DNA of 8,576 bases. Source: Pseudomonadota bacterium (GTDB lineage: Bacteria; Pseudomonadota; Alphaproteobacteria; Rhizobiales; Xanthobacteraceae). The position numbers and the translations under genes were made by a program. The DNA is taken from positions 1-8,576 of the forward strand of contig JAEYAU010000269.1 in NCBI GenBank assembly GCA_023404705.1. Reading direction: 5' to 3'. A model generated the notes under the pieces. It was given only the letters and a program-made list of their open reading frames with translations. It was not told the DNA's origin and ran no database searches. Position 1 is the first letter of the stretch, and each line of letters begins with the position of its first letter. This document shows, in pieces, positions 1 to 5,754 of the stretch.

Positions 1-29
1 GTGGGCTCGGATATGTGTATAAGACACAG
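1..29 (+). other. Residual Illumina Nextera read-2 adapter (artefact)
   Basis: The first 29 bases match the Nextera read-2 transposase adapter with its mosaic end (known sequence begins GTGGGCTCGG and ends in ACAG) at 27 of 29 positions. The two differences are T for G at base 12 and C for G at base 25. The match begins at base 1 and ends exactly where a normal coding frame takes over at base 30, as expected for untrimmed adapter. A natural sequence this close to a synthetic adapter is very unlikely. The apparent GTG start at 15 of the first gene lies inside it and is not real. Confidence 0.95.
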
Positions 30-611
30 GTCGGCGAGCCCGCGACGCTGGTGCCGCTCGACCTGAAGGACTTCGACGGCATCGACCGCCTCGGCGCCGC
101 GCTCAACGAGCGCTACGGCCGGCTCGACGTGCTGGTCGGCAATGCGGGCGTGCTCGGCCCGCTCTCCCCGCTCGGCCATGTCTCGCCGATGGACTGGGAT
201 CAGGTGATGACCGTCAACGTGACGGCCAACTGGCGCCTGATCCGCAGCATGGATCCGCTGCTCAAGCAGTCCGACGCCGGCCGCGTCGTCATGCTCACCT
301 CGGGCGCCGCTTGGCGCGGCCGCGCCTATTGGGGTCCCTACGCGATCTCGAAAGCCGCGGTCGAGATGCTCGCGCGCACCTATGCGAGCGAGAACGAGAC
401 GACCGCGATCCGCGTCAATCTCCTCAACCCTGGCCCCATCCGCACCAAGATGCGCGCCCAGGCGATGCCGGGCGAAGACCCGATGACCCTCGACACGCCC
501 GAGCAGGTCGCGGAGAAGATTTTGGAGCTGTGCCTGCCCGGCTGCACGCACAACGGCCGGCTCTACAATTACCCGGACAAGACGTTTCTCGCGTTTCATC
601 CCCCGGCGTGA
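30..611 (+). CDS. Short-chain dehydrogenase/reductase, 5'-truncated
   Basis: This is the C-terminal 193 residues of a classical SDR-family NAD(P)-dependent oxidoreductase, presumably cytosolic. The visible fragment has the NAG motif (fragment residues 38-40, NAGVLGP) that stabilises the central sheet. It also has the catalytic serine in LTSGAA (S91) and the YxxxK pair Y104/K108 in YAISK, followed by the NPGPIRTKM segment typical after strand 6. The N-terminal TGxxxGxG dinucleotide-binding motif is missing because the fragment begins here, not through gene decay: the frame enters intact from base 30, right after the adapter, and ends at TGA 609-611. Substrate cannot be read from the sequence. 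The sequence resembles the YciK-like group of SDRs, but that is only an impression. No partner gene is visible, because an inverted-repeat region follows directly downstream. Confidence 0.93.
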   Translation, partial: VGEPATLVPLDLKDFDGIDRLGAALNERYGRLDVLVGNAGVLGPLSPLGHVSPMDWDQVMTVNVTANWRLIRSMDPLLKQSDAGRVVMLTSGAAWRGRAYWGPYAISKAAVEMLARTYASENETTAIRVNLLNPGPIRTKMRAQAMPGEDPMTLDTPEQVAEKILELCLPGCTHNGRLYNYPDKTFLAFHPPA

Positions 612-617
612 GGCGCG

Positions 618-771
618 CGTAGGGTGTGCTCGGCGCGCCGAGGCTCTTCGAATAAGCGCGCTGACTCCGATCGCGCCGAGCGCACGCGTCCGGCGCGTCA
701 GCACGCGTGCGCACGGCTGGTCGACGCATGAGCCCATCGCGAACTCCTCGGCACGCCGAGCACACCCTACG
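618..771. repeat. 154-bp element with 26-bp terminal inverted repeats
   Basis: The arms are 618-643 and 746-771 and are reverse complements at 25 of 26 positions; the one mismatch is C636 against A753. Each outer end reads GTAGGGTGTGCTCGG inward. The left arm contains a perfect 14-bp palindrome at 629-642. The 102-bp interior has no long ORF but holds a perfect 10-bp palindrome at 701-710 (gcacgcgtgc) and a diverged copy of the arm core near 674-684. No target-site duplication is evident. It could be a MITE-like non-autonomous mobile element or two palindromic intergenic repeats in opposite orientation. Intergenic repeats starting GTAGGGTG are common in Bradyrhizobium-type genomes, but I could not compare families. 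Read as RNA, the whole element would fold into one long hairpin and could act as a terminator for the dehydrogenase transcript. Confidence 0.85.
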
Positions 772-787
772 AAGAAAGCACCTTCAT

Positions 788-1002
788 CTCCGCGGCGCTT
801 TGCGCCCGGAGGTTGGTTGAGCCTTGCCCCCGAGGGGGATGGAGCGCCGAGAGGCGCCAGCCCGCTTTTGTGCCGAGCGGGCTTGTGTCCCGGCTGTGCG
901 GGCCGGAACGTGGCCGGGCTTTCTCCGACCAGGGCTGCGCTATTATTGCCGGCGCCGCCCGGGGTCCCTATTAGAGCCGGGGACCCCTGCGCCTCTAGGC
1001 GC
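788..1002. repeat. Cluster of seven small inverted repeats
   Basis: Within 215 bases the following stems can be read: CTCCG-c-GGCGC/GCGCC-CGGAG at 788-798/802-811 (10 bp, one bulge, TTT loop); CCCC/GGGG at 827-830/835-838; GCGCC-GAGA-GGCGC at 844-857; AGCCCGCT/AGCGGGCT at 859-866/876-883; CCCGGC/GCCGGG at 889-894/913-918; GGGGTCCC/GGGACCCC at 961-968/980-987; GCGCCT/AGGCGC at 989-994/997-1002. All are perfect except the bulge in the first. No credible protein is encoded: open frames cross the region, but their translations are Pro/Arg/Ala-rich with no family resemblance. It may be a structured RNA, a nest of REP-like repeats, or a by-product of very high GC. No promoter or T-tract terminator was recognised. 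Confidence 0.55.
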
Positions 1003-1177
1003 TCCACCACGGCCCGCATCTCCGCCTGATCAGCGCGAAACTGCTGCGGCCGTCTCCTTGCTCCGTCGCGGCGAGACCGGTCGGCGCCCTCATGAGCAGG
1101 AGTGAGGCGAGTATGCGCGTGCCGGGCGTCTTGGCAAGAACTTTGTTTTCTGGAAAGCAGAAATCATTTCTCTTTTG
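1003..1177. other. Non-coding stretch with AT-rich patch downstream of the methyltransferase
   Basis: No gene is recognised here. The left part stays GC-rich. The last 40 bases (about 1138-1177) are much richer in A and T than anything nearby and hold two overlapping, mutually exclusive weak hairpins: TTTCTG/CAGAAA at 1147-1152/1158-1163 and AGAAAT/ATTTCT at 1159-1164/1166-1171. They lie directly after the methyltransferase stop on the minus strand, so a termination or mRNA-end role is possible. The stems are AT-rich, however, and there is no clean U-tract, so I do not call a terminator. Confidence 0.4.
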
Positions 1178-2029
1178 CTAGGTCGCGGCAGCGATCAGTT
1201 GCTCCCATTCAGGGGCGCGCAATCCGTCCTGCCGGCTGCCGAAATAGACCTGCTCGGCGCGCTCCGGTGTGAGGTGGACGATGTCGGCGAATCCGATGTG
1301 GCCAAGAACCGCGGCCAATTCATCCATAGCGAACCGGGTTTTCCACGGCTCTCCCAACCACGCACCCCGCTCAGCCCAGGCGCCCGCAAACTGCCGGTCG
1401 ATCCTCGCAAGATCGTCAGCATGCGGTACATAGGAGAACACGATCTCACTGCCGTCCCCGAGCGAGGCGACAAACCGCAACAGCTCCTCCACCGAAGACC
1501 GCTCCAGATACTGAGTCACACCGAGCATGGAGCAGAAGGCGGCCGCCTGAGGATCAAAACCGGATTGCGCGAGTGCCTCTCTCGTGCCGCCCTGCTCGAG
1601 GTCGAGCGGAACGAAAGTGACATTGCTTGGCTTCGGCAGTCCCCGTTCCCAGAACTTCACCTGTGTCCAGATCAAGGTCGAGACGTGGTCGGTCAGAAAG
1701 ATGCGCATGTCGCGCGCATAGTCGGGCTGGCGCCACGGAAAGGTGTCGAGACCTGCGCCAAAGATCAGGTACTGACGAACGCCACGACTGGCCGCTTCGC
1801 GCAACCGATCCTCGGCAAACCTGCTGCGCAGCGCGAACAGCGAGCGCAGCAGCAGCGATTCCTGAGTCTGATGTTCGGCGGCACGAGAACGGATCGCCTC
1901 TTCACTTGCCTCCGGCACCAGTCCGACTGCAATTGGATCCCGGAAGATCAACGGCACGTCGAGCAGCTGATGTGCAGCGCGCCGAATGGCGGGCCCGAGC
2001 AGGGTCCGGCTTGGTTGTCCTGCCAGCAT
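1178..2029 (-). CDS. SAM-dependent methyltransferase, leucine carboxyl methyltransferase (LCM) family
   Basis: This 283-residue cytosolic methyltransferase belongs to the LCM-like group often annotated as TIGR00027-type class I SAM methyltransferases. Seen in order: an N-terminal GQPSRTLLGPAIRRAAHQLL segment (residues 4-23) with the family's Ser-Arg-Thr and Arg-Ala-Ala-His pattern; the SAM-binding motif QYLIFGAGLDTFPWR (86-100); an acidic DH pair at 114-115; VPLDLE (140-145); and GVTQYL (170-175). Family members methylate carboxyl or hydroxyl groups, but the substrate here is unknown. I chose ATG at 2029. The frame extends to a TTG at 2086, but that would overlap the upstream gene's end and add a non-family Arg-rich leader. 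It begins 17 nt after the binding-protein stop (TAG 2047-2049) with only a weak G-rich RBS, so translational coupling is likely. The stop is TAG at 1178-1180. Confidence 0.9.
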   Translation of the reverse strand: MLAGQPSRTLLGPAIRRAAHQLLDVPLIFRDPIAVGLVPEASEEAIRSRAAEHQTQESLLLRSLFALRSRFAEDRLREAASRGVRQYLIFGAGLDTFPWRQPDYARDMRIFLTDHVSTLIWTQVKFWERGLPKPSNVTFVPLDLEQGGTREALAQSGFDPQAAAFCSMLGVTQYLERSSVEELLRFVASLGDGSEIVFSYVPHADDLARIDRQFAGAWAERGAWLGEPWKTRFAMDELAAVLGHIGFADIVHLTPERAEQVYFGSRQDGLRAPEWEQLIAAAT

Positions 2030-2046
2030 GATCGGGCCCGCCCGCT

Positions 2047-3033
2047 CTATTGCGCGGCGCCGACCTGGCGGACGATTGGCCGCCAACGATCGCGCTCGGT
2101 CCGGATGAAGACTGCGGTTTCCGTCGGCGAAAGCAGCCGCACGTAGGTACCGAGCGCCTCGTAACGCTGCTTCAATTCGCCTTGACCAAGGACCGCGCGT
2201 AGATCAGCGCGGAGTTTGCTCAGGACCGGCTCCGGCGTCCCGGCGGGCGCCATCAACGCGAACCAGCCGCCCGCTTCGAAGGCTCCCAGCGACGGCATTG
2301 CCTCGGCGACCGTGGGGACATCCGGATAATTCGGCAACCGGGCTGACGCCGCGACTGCAAGCGGCTTCAGGGTGCCGGACTGTAGCGCAGGAGCGAGACC
2401 CGCTGGGCTATCGACAATAAGATTTACCGTTCCGCCGATCGCATCCTGAACCGCACGTGCGATACTCGGATATGGCACGAACGTCGCGTCGATCTCGGCG
2501 CGAATGCGGAACATCTCCCACGCCATGTGCGGAATTGTGCCACGCCCCGCGCCAACGAGCAGATCGGTGGGGCGGCTCTTCCCCCGCGCAACGAGCTCCG
2601 ACAACGAGTTGATGCCAAGCGCGCGGTTCACCGCGATCATCATCGGCTGAACGCCGAGGAGGCCGATCGGCACGAGGTCGCGGTCGAGATCGATCGGCAG
2701 CTTCGGTTGCAGCTCGGGCATCACCGTCAAGGTCGAGGCGACCGGCATGAACAGCGTGTATCCGTCGCGCTCGACTCCCGCCATGGCCTGCGTGGCGATC
2801 ATGCCGCCACCCCCCGGTCGGTTGCTGATCACCGCCTGCTGTCCCCAGACCTGGCTCAGCCGTTCCGCCACGATCCTCGTGATCACGTCCGGGCTGGCGC
2901 CCGCCCCGGCCGGCACGATGATCGTGACCGGGCGCGCCGGGTAGTCGTGCGCAACGCTCTGCCCGGTACCGCATGCGCAGACCGCGAGAATTGCGAACGT
3001 GAAACGCCACCTTCGTTGCATCATTCTCATCAT
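2047..3033 (-). CDS. Bug/TctC-family tripartite tricarboxylate transporter substrate-binding protein
   Basis: This is a 328-residue periplasmic binding protein of the Bug (Bordetella uptake gene)/TctC family, of normal family length. It has a signal peptide: an RRWR positive stretch, a hydrophobic core at about 11-22 and a likely cleavage after SVA (residue 28). The LAVC and VCAC stretches do not fit a proper lipobox. Family hallmarks are YPARPVTIIVP (31-41), the NRPGGGG turn (71-77), DGYTLF (90-95), LPNYPDVPTVAEA (233-245) and GWFALMAPAGTPEPV (256-270). Family members bind small carboxylates and related compounds; this ligand is not predictable. No TctA or TctB membrane subunit lies in the window, so it is an orphan, as many Bug proteins are. 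ATG 3033 is supported by AGAGGG at 3041-3046, seven bases upstream. It is first gene of an operon with the methyltransferase and divergent from a LysR gene. Confidence 0.95.
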   Translation of the reverse strand: MMRMMQRRWRFTFAILAVCACGTGQSVAHDYPARPVTIIVPAGAGASPDVITRIVAERLSQVWGQQAVISNRPGGGGMIATQAMAGVERDGYTLFMPVASTLTVMPELQPKLPIDLDRDLVPIGLLGVQPMMIAVNRALGINSLSELVARGKSRPTDLLVGAGRGTIPHMAWEMFRIRAEIDATFVPYPSIARAVQDAIGGTVNLIVDSPAGLAPALQSGTLKPLAVAASARLPNYPDVPTVAEAMPSLGAFEAGGWFALMAPAGTPEPVLSKLRADLRAVLGQGELKQRYEALGTYVRLLSPTETAVFIRTERDRWRPIVRQVGAAQ

Positions 3034-3068
3034 GTTCCGTCCCTCTGGCTGGAACCAAGATGCCGAAC

Positions 3069-3080
3069 GACTGCGCAGTC
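3069..3080. promoter_or_regulatory. Perfect 12-bp palindrome, possible operator
   Basis: GACTGCGCAGTC is its own reverse complement. It lies in the 134-bp divergent gap, 36 bases upstream of the binding-protein ATG and just downstream of that gene's predicted transcription start. It could be a repressor site or a 5'-UTR hairpin. It does not share sequence with the dyad at 3111-3129, so if it is a site, it probably serves another regulator. Confidence 0.35.
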
Positions 3081-3092
3081 ACCGACGGATGT

Positions 3093-3121
3093 GTTCTACA
3101 GCGCTACCCCTATAGGCTCAA
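3093..3121 (-). promoter_or_regulatory. Candidate sigma-70-type promoter for the binding-protein operon
   Basis: On the minus strand, TTGAGC (3121-3116) resembles a -35 box and TAGAAC (3098-3093) a -10 box, each matching 4 of 6 consensus bases, with an ideal 17-base spacer. The predicted start would be near 3086, giving a leader of about 50 bases before the ATG at 3033. This was found by eye and is only a moderate match. Confidence 0.35.
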
Positions 3122-3129
3122 TTTCTATA
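3111..3129. promoter_or_regulatory. Interrupted dyad, candidate LysR-type binding site
   Basis: TATAG, nine bases, then CTATA form a perfect interrupted dyad centred on base 3120. LysR-type regulators typically bind short AT-rich dyads of the T-N11-A kind between themselves and a divergent target. This site has that form and place, but the spacing gives T-N13-A rather than the classical T-N11-A. It overlaps the -35 candidate of the binding-protein promoter, and CTATAT at 3125-3130 could be a -10 box for the LysR gene itself, without a recognisable -35. Binding here could therefore control both directions. Confidence 0.4.
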
Positions 3130-3167
3130 TCGTGCTGTCGGCATAACCAGAATTCATAGGGCTGCCC

Positions 3168-4112
3168 ATGGACCGGTCCGATCCCATTTTGCGCCGCCTG
3201 AAGCTGAGCGACCTGCGCCTATTGGAGGCCGTGGTCCAGCGCGGCAGCATGGCGCGTGCGGCATCCTCTCTCAACATTTCCCAGCCCGCCGTCTCCAAGG
3301 CCATCGCGGCACTGGAGCGCATGCTGAACGTGCGATTGCTCGATCGCACCCCGACCGGCGTCGAGCCGACGATCTACGGCCGTACGCTCCTGAACGGCGG
3401 CACGGCCGTGTTCGACGAGTTGCGCCAAAGCTTGAAGCAGCTCCGTCACATGACCGATCCGAACGCCGGAGAGATACGGATCGGATGCGTTCAGCCGATC
3501 GCGATTGGCTTTGCGTCAGCTCTCATCGAGCGCGTGGGCCGACGTCATCCCGGTTTGCGCTTCCACGTCGAAGAGGCCGACACCACTACGCTCAAGCAGC
3601 GTGAACTGCGCGCGCGCAAGGCCGACATGATCCTTGCGCGCTCGGCCATTCCGTGTCCCGAACCCGACATTGAGGCCGAAGCCCTGTTCAATGACCCGCT
3701 TCGCGTGGTCGTCGGGACAACCAGTCCCTGGGCACGTCGTCGCGTGGTGCGTCTATCCGATCTCGCGGGCGAGCCGTGGGCGATCCCGCCCTACGACGGC
3801 GTCGTAGGCGCTTTGATCCGCGAGGCCTTCGCCGGCAGCGGCGTCGAACTCCCCGATCCAGCCGTCACGACCTATTCGATACCCGTGAATGTGAACTTGC
3901 TCAGGGCCGGCCGGCACATCAGCATCATGCCGAACTCGCTGATTTATCTGCGGGCCAGGGAGTTCGGGCTGAAGGCGCTGCCGATCGTGCTGCCCCATCG
4001 TCCAAGCACGATGGCGATTCTGACGCTGAAGAACCGCACCCTTAGTCCCGTCGCGCACCTCTTCATGGAGGCAGCGCGTGACCTCGGCAAGCTCCTGGCG
4101 GCACACGGGTGA
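3168..4112 (+). CDS. LysR-family transcriptional regulator
   Basis: This is a 314-residue LysR-type DNA-binding regulator of typical length. The N-terminal winged helix-turn-helix spans about residues 11-70: the segment after RLLEAVVQRGS (AARAASSL-like, then NISQPAVSKAIAALE) is the classic LysR recognition helix, followed by LLDRTPTGVEPT and YGRTLL. A linker helix (about 80-95) leads into the periplasmic-binding-like effector domain, from GEIRIGC (101-107) to about 300. ATG 3168 is supported by AGGG at 3158-3161, six bases upstream. The gene is divergent from the binding-protein/methyltransferase operon with a 134-bp shared control region, the usual arrangement for a LysR protein and its target. 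Effector and sign of regulation are not visible; a ligand of the divergent binding protein, or a metabolite of it, is the natural guess. The stop is TGA 4110-4112. Confidence 0.96.
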   Translation: MDRSDPILRRLKLSDLRLLEAVVQRGSMARAASSLNISQPAVSKAIAALERMLNVRLLDRTPTGVEPTIYGRTLLNGGTAVFDELRQSLKQLRHMTDPNAGEIRIGCVQPIAIGFASALIERVGRRHPGLRFHVEEADTTTLKQRELRARKADMILARSAIPCPEPDIEAEALFNDPLRVVVGTTSPWARRRVVRLSDLAGEPWAIPPYDGVVGALIREAFAGSGVELPDPAVTTYSIPVNVNLLRAGRHISIMPNSLIYLRAREFGLKALPIVLPHRPSTMAILTLKNRTLSPVAHLFMEAARDLGKLLAAHG

Positions 4113-4211
4113 CCTTCTGGACATCCAGCATGCCTCGACCGCGTCCGGCCTTTGTCGGAAGTCCACGTTGTCCACACGAGCCGCTGCTATGGGACGGCGA
4201 CGCCGAGCCCC

Positions 4212-5450
4212 TTAGCCGGCCCGCGTCGCCCGCCACCCAATCCCCATCGCTGCCGCGAGCAACACCGCGGCCAGCAGAAACGGCGCGCCCGGCACTTGCC
4301 AGCTGCCGCCGATCGCCTGTGCGAACACGAGAGTGAACAGCCCTGGCCCGATCAGGTTGGCGATGCCCATGAGGCTGGCGTTGGCGCCTTGTAATGCGCC
4401 CTGCTCGTCGGGGCCGAGGCGGTGGCTCATGAGGGCGAGGCCGGCGGCGCTGGCGAAGCCCCAGAGGGCCTGGACCGGGATGCCGGCGAGAAACGTCGCG
4501 CCGTTGGGCGCGAGGCCGTAGATCGACATGCCGGCGACGCCGAAAGCGAGACCGATGAGCATGGCGCGGCGCTCGCCGAAGCGCTGCACCACGGGGCCGA
4601 TCAGACCGCCCTGCACCACGATGCTGCAGATGCCGACGAGCGCCAGCACGAGGCCCATGGTGCGCTCGTCCCAGCCGTAGCGATAGCTCATATAGAGCAC
4701 GCCGAGCGAGGGAAGCACCGCATGCGCGAGGCTCGCGAGGAAGCTCACCGTAGCGAGGCCGGTGAGCTCGCGATGGCGGCCGAGCAGTGCGAGCGCGCCG
4801 AGCGGGTTCGCCTTGCGCCAGGCGAAGGGTGCGCGCCGCGATGGCGGCAGCGACTCGGGGAGGATGAACAGGCCGTAGAGCGTGTTGAGGAGACTCAAGA
4901 TAGCGGCGATCCAGAACGGCAGGCGGGGATCGACGCCTCCCGCCAATCCGCCAAGTGCTGGACCCAATACAAAGCCGGCGCCGAAGGCAACGCCGAGCAG
5001 GCCGAAGCGCGCGGCGCGCTTCTCGGGCGGCGTCACGTCGGCCACATAGGCGAAGCCCGCCGTGATGCTGGCCGAGGTGACGCCGGAGATCACGCGGCCG
5101 AGGAAGAGCCAGGCGAGCGAAGGCGCGAGGGCCATCAGGATGTAGTCGAGGCCGAGGCCGAGATTGGAGGCGAGGATCACGGGACGGCGGCCAAAGCGGT
5201 CCGCGAGCGCGCCGAGCGTCGGCGAGAACAGGAACTGCATCAGCGCCCAGGCGGTGCCGAACAGGCCGAACATCTCGGCGCCGCGCGCGGTGTCGCCGCC
5301 CATGAAGCCGACGATCAGTCCCGGCAGCACCGGGATGATGATCCCGAGCGCGATCATGTCGAGCAACACCGTGACGAAGACGAAGCCGAATGCGGCGCGG
5401 CCGTGTGAGACGGCGCCGTGCTGCGGAGCATGCGGCTCGCGATCGTTCAC
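4212..5450 (-). CDS. Tet-type (DHA1) MFS efflux transporter
   Basis: This 412-residue inner-membrane protein of the major facilitator superfamily closely resembles the TCR/Tet drug:proton antiporters, with about 12 hydrophobic segments. Visible marks are the acidic residue in helix 1 (D31 in LLDMIALGIIIPVLPGL), motif A in the helix 2-3 loop (GALADRFGRR, 80-89), an arginine in helix 4 (R119 in FLGRVISG) and the antiporter motif C in helix 5 (GFVLGPALGG, 159-168). A central loop near 200-226 separates the two six-helix halves. The substrate is unknown; the resemblance to TetA does not prove tetracycline efflux. The start is GTG 5450, supported by GGGAG (5461-5457) six bases upstream; the stop is TAA 4212-4214. 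It converges with the LysR gene across 99 bases, where I see no clear terminator, and diverges from the hydrolase-OsmC gene. No TetR regulator is adjacent. Confidence 0.94.
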   Translation of the reverse strand: MNDREPHAPQHGAVSHGRAAFGFVFVTVLLDMIALGIIIPVLPGLIVGFMGGDTARGAEMFGLFGTAWALMQFLFSPTLGALADRFGRRPVILASNLGLGLDYILMALAPSLAWLFLGRVISGVTSASITAGFAYVADVTPPEKRAARFGLLGVAFGAGFVLGPALGGLAGGVDPRLPFWIAAILSLLNTLYGLFILPESLPPSRRAPFAWRKANPLGALALLGRHRELTGLATVSFLASLAHAVLPSLGVLYMSYRYGWDERTMGLVLALVGICSIVVQGGLIGPVVQRFGERRAMLIGLAFGVAGMSIYGLAPNGATFLAGIPVQALWGFASAAGLALMSHRLGPDEQGALQGANASLMGIANLIGPGLFTLVFAQAIGGSWQVPGAPFLLAAVLLAAAMGIGWRATRAG

Positions 5451-5754
5451 GACAGGCTCCCGGGCTGCGGCGCGATGATGAAGGACAGGACCTTCGGCGC
5501 CGGCTCATGCGGCTTGGACCCGCGCGTGATAGCGGCCGTGATGAGGCTCGTGCTACACATCATTGCTGGTGCCGGGCTCGGCGGCATCTTCTGCCCCTGC
5601 GGGCGGACTCGGCGGCGCATGCGCGCTTCCGAATGGGATGGAGTGATGAGCTTCGCACGCGAGGGTGTTCCGAGCTCGCTGCGGTCGAAGCTTGCGATGT
5701 CGGCGTTATCGCCCGCACGCCGGCCCGACTCCACAAGAAAATGGGGGACTCGCC
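5451..5754. other. Divergent intergenic region between MFS and hydrolase-OsmC genes
   Basis: These 304 bases must contain the promoters of both flanking genes, but I recognise no convincing -35/-10 pair or operator. Open frames cross it on both strands (about 120 codons each). The minus-strand one (5447-5806) ends in a TGA that overlaps the GTG of the MFS gene as GTGA, which looks like coupling, but its translation has no recognisable domain and it runs into the start of the hydrolase gene. The RBS motifs of both flanking genes sit at its edges. Confidence 0.5.

Noticed and set aside
1..1019. Minus-strand frame open from an ATG at 1019 to the left edge, more than 330 codons
   Set aside because: Its left 580 bases are the antisense of the dehydrogenase in the frame that GC-rich codon bias keeps open. 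The rest crosses the repeat region, and the translation is Pro/Arg/Ala-rich with no recognisable domain or RBS.
2030..2086. Upstream TTG start for the methyltransferase at 2086
   Set aside because: It would overlap the binding-protein gene by 40 bases and add 19 Arg/Pro-rich residues not typical of the family; ATG 2029 fits the family N-terminus.
1175..2146. 323-codon plus-strand frame opposite the methyltransferase
   Set aside because: It is an antisense shadow. The minus-strand frame carries the SAM-binding motif and family hallmarks.
4113..4211. Terminator between the convergent LysR and MFS genes
   Set aside because: Only a short CTGG-ACAT-CCAG hairpin (4117-4128) is present, with no T-tract and no long GC stem.
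4063..5508. 481-codon minus-strand frame longer than the MFS gene
   Set aside because: It is the out-of-frame shadow of the MFS gene: Arg/Pro-rich with no membrane segments, while the 412-residue frame has clear MFS motifs.
5665..5754. 30-residue N-terminal extension of the hydrolase-OsmC protein
   Set aside because: The extension is Arg/Cys-rich with no signal-peptide character, and ATG 5755 has a good G-rich RBS at the right distance.
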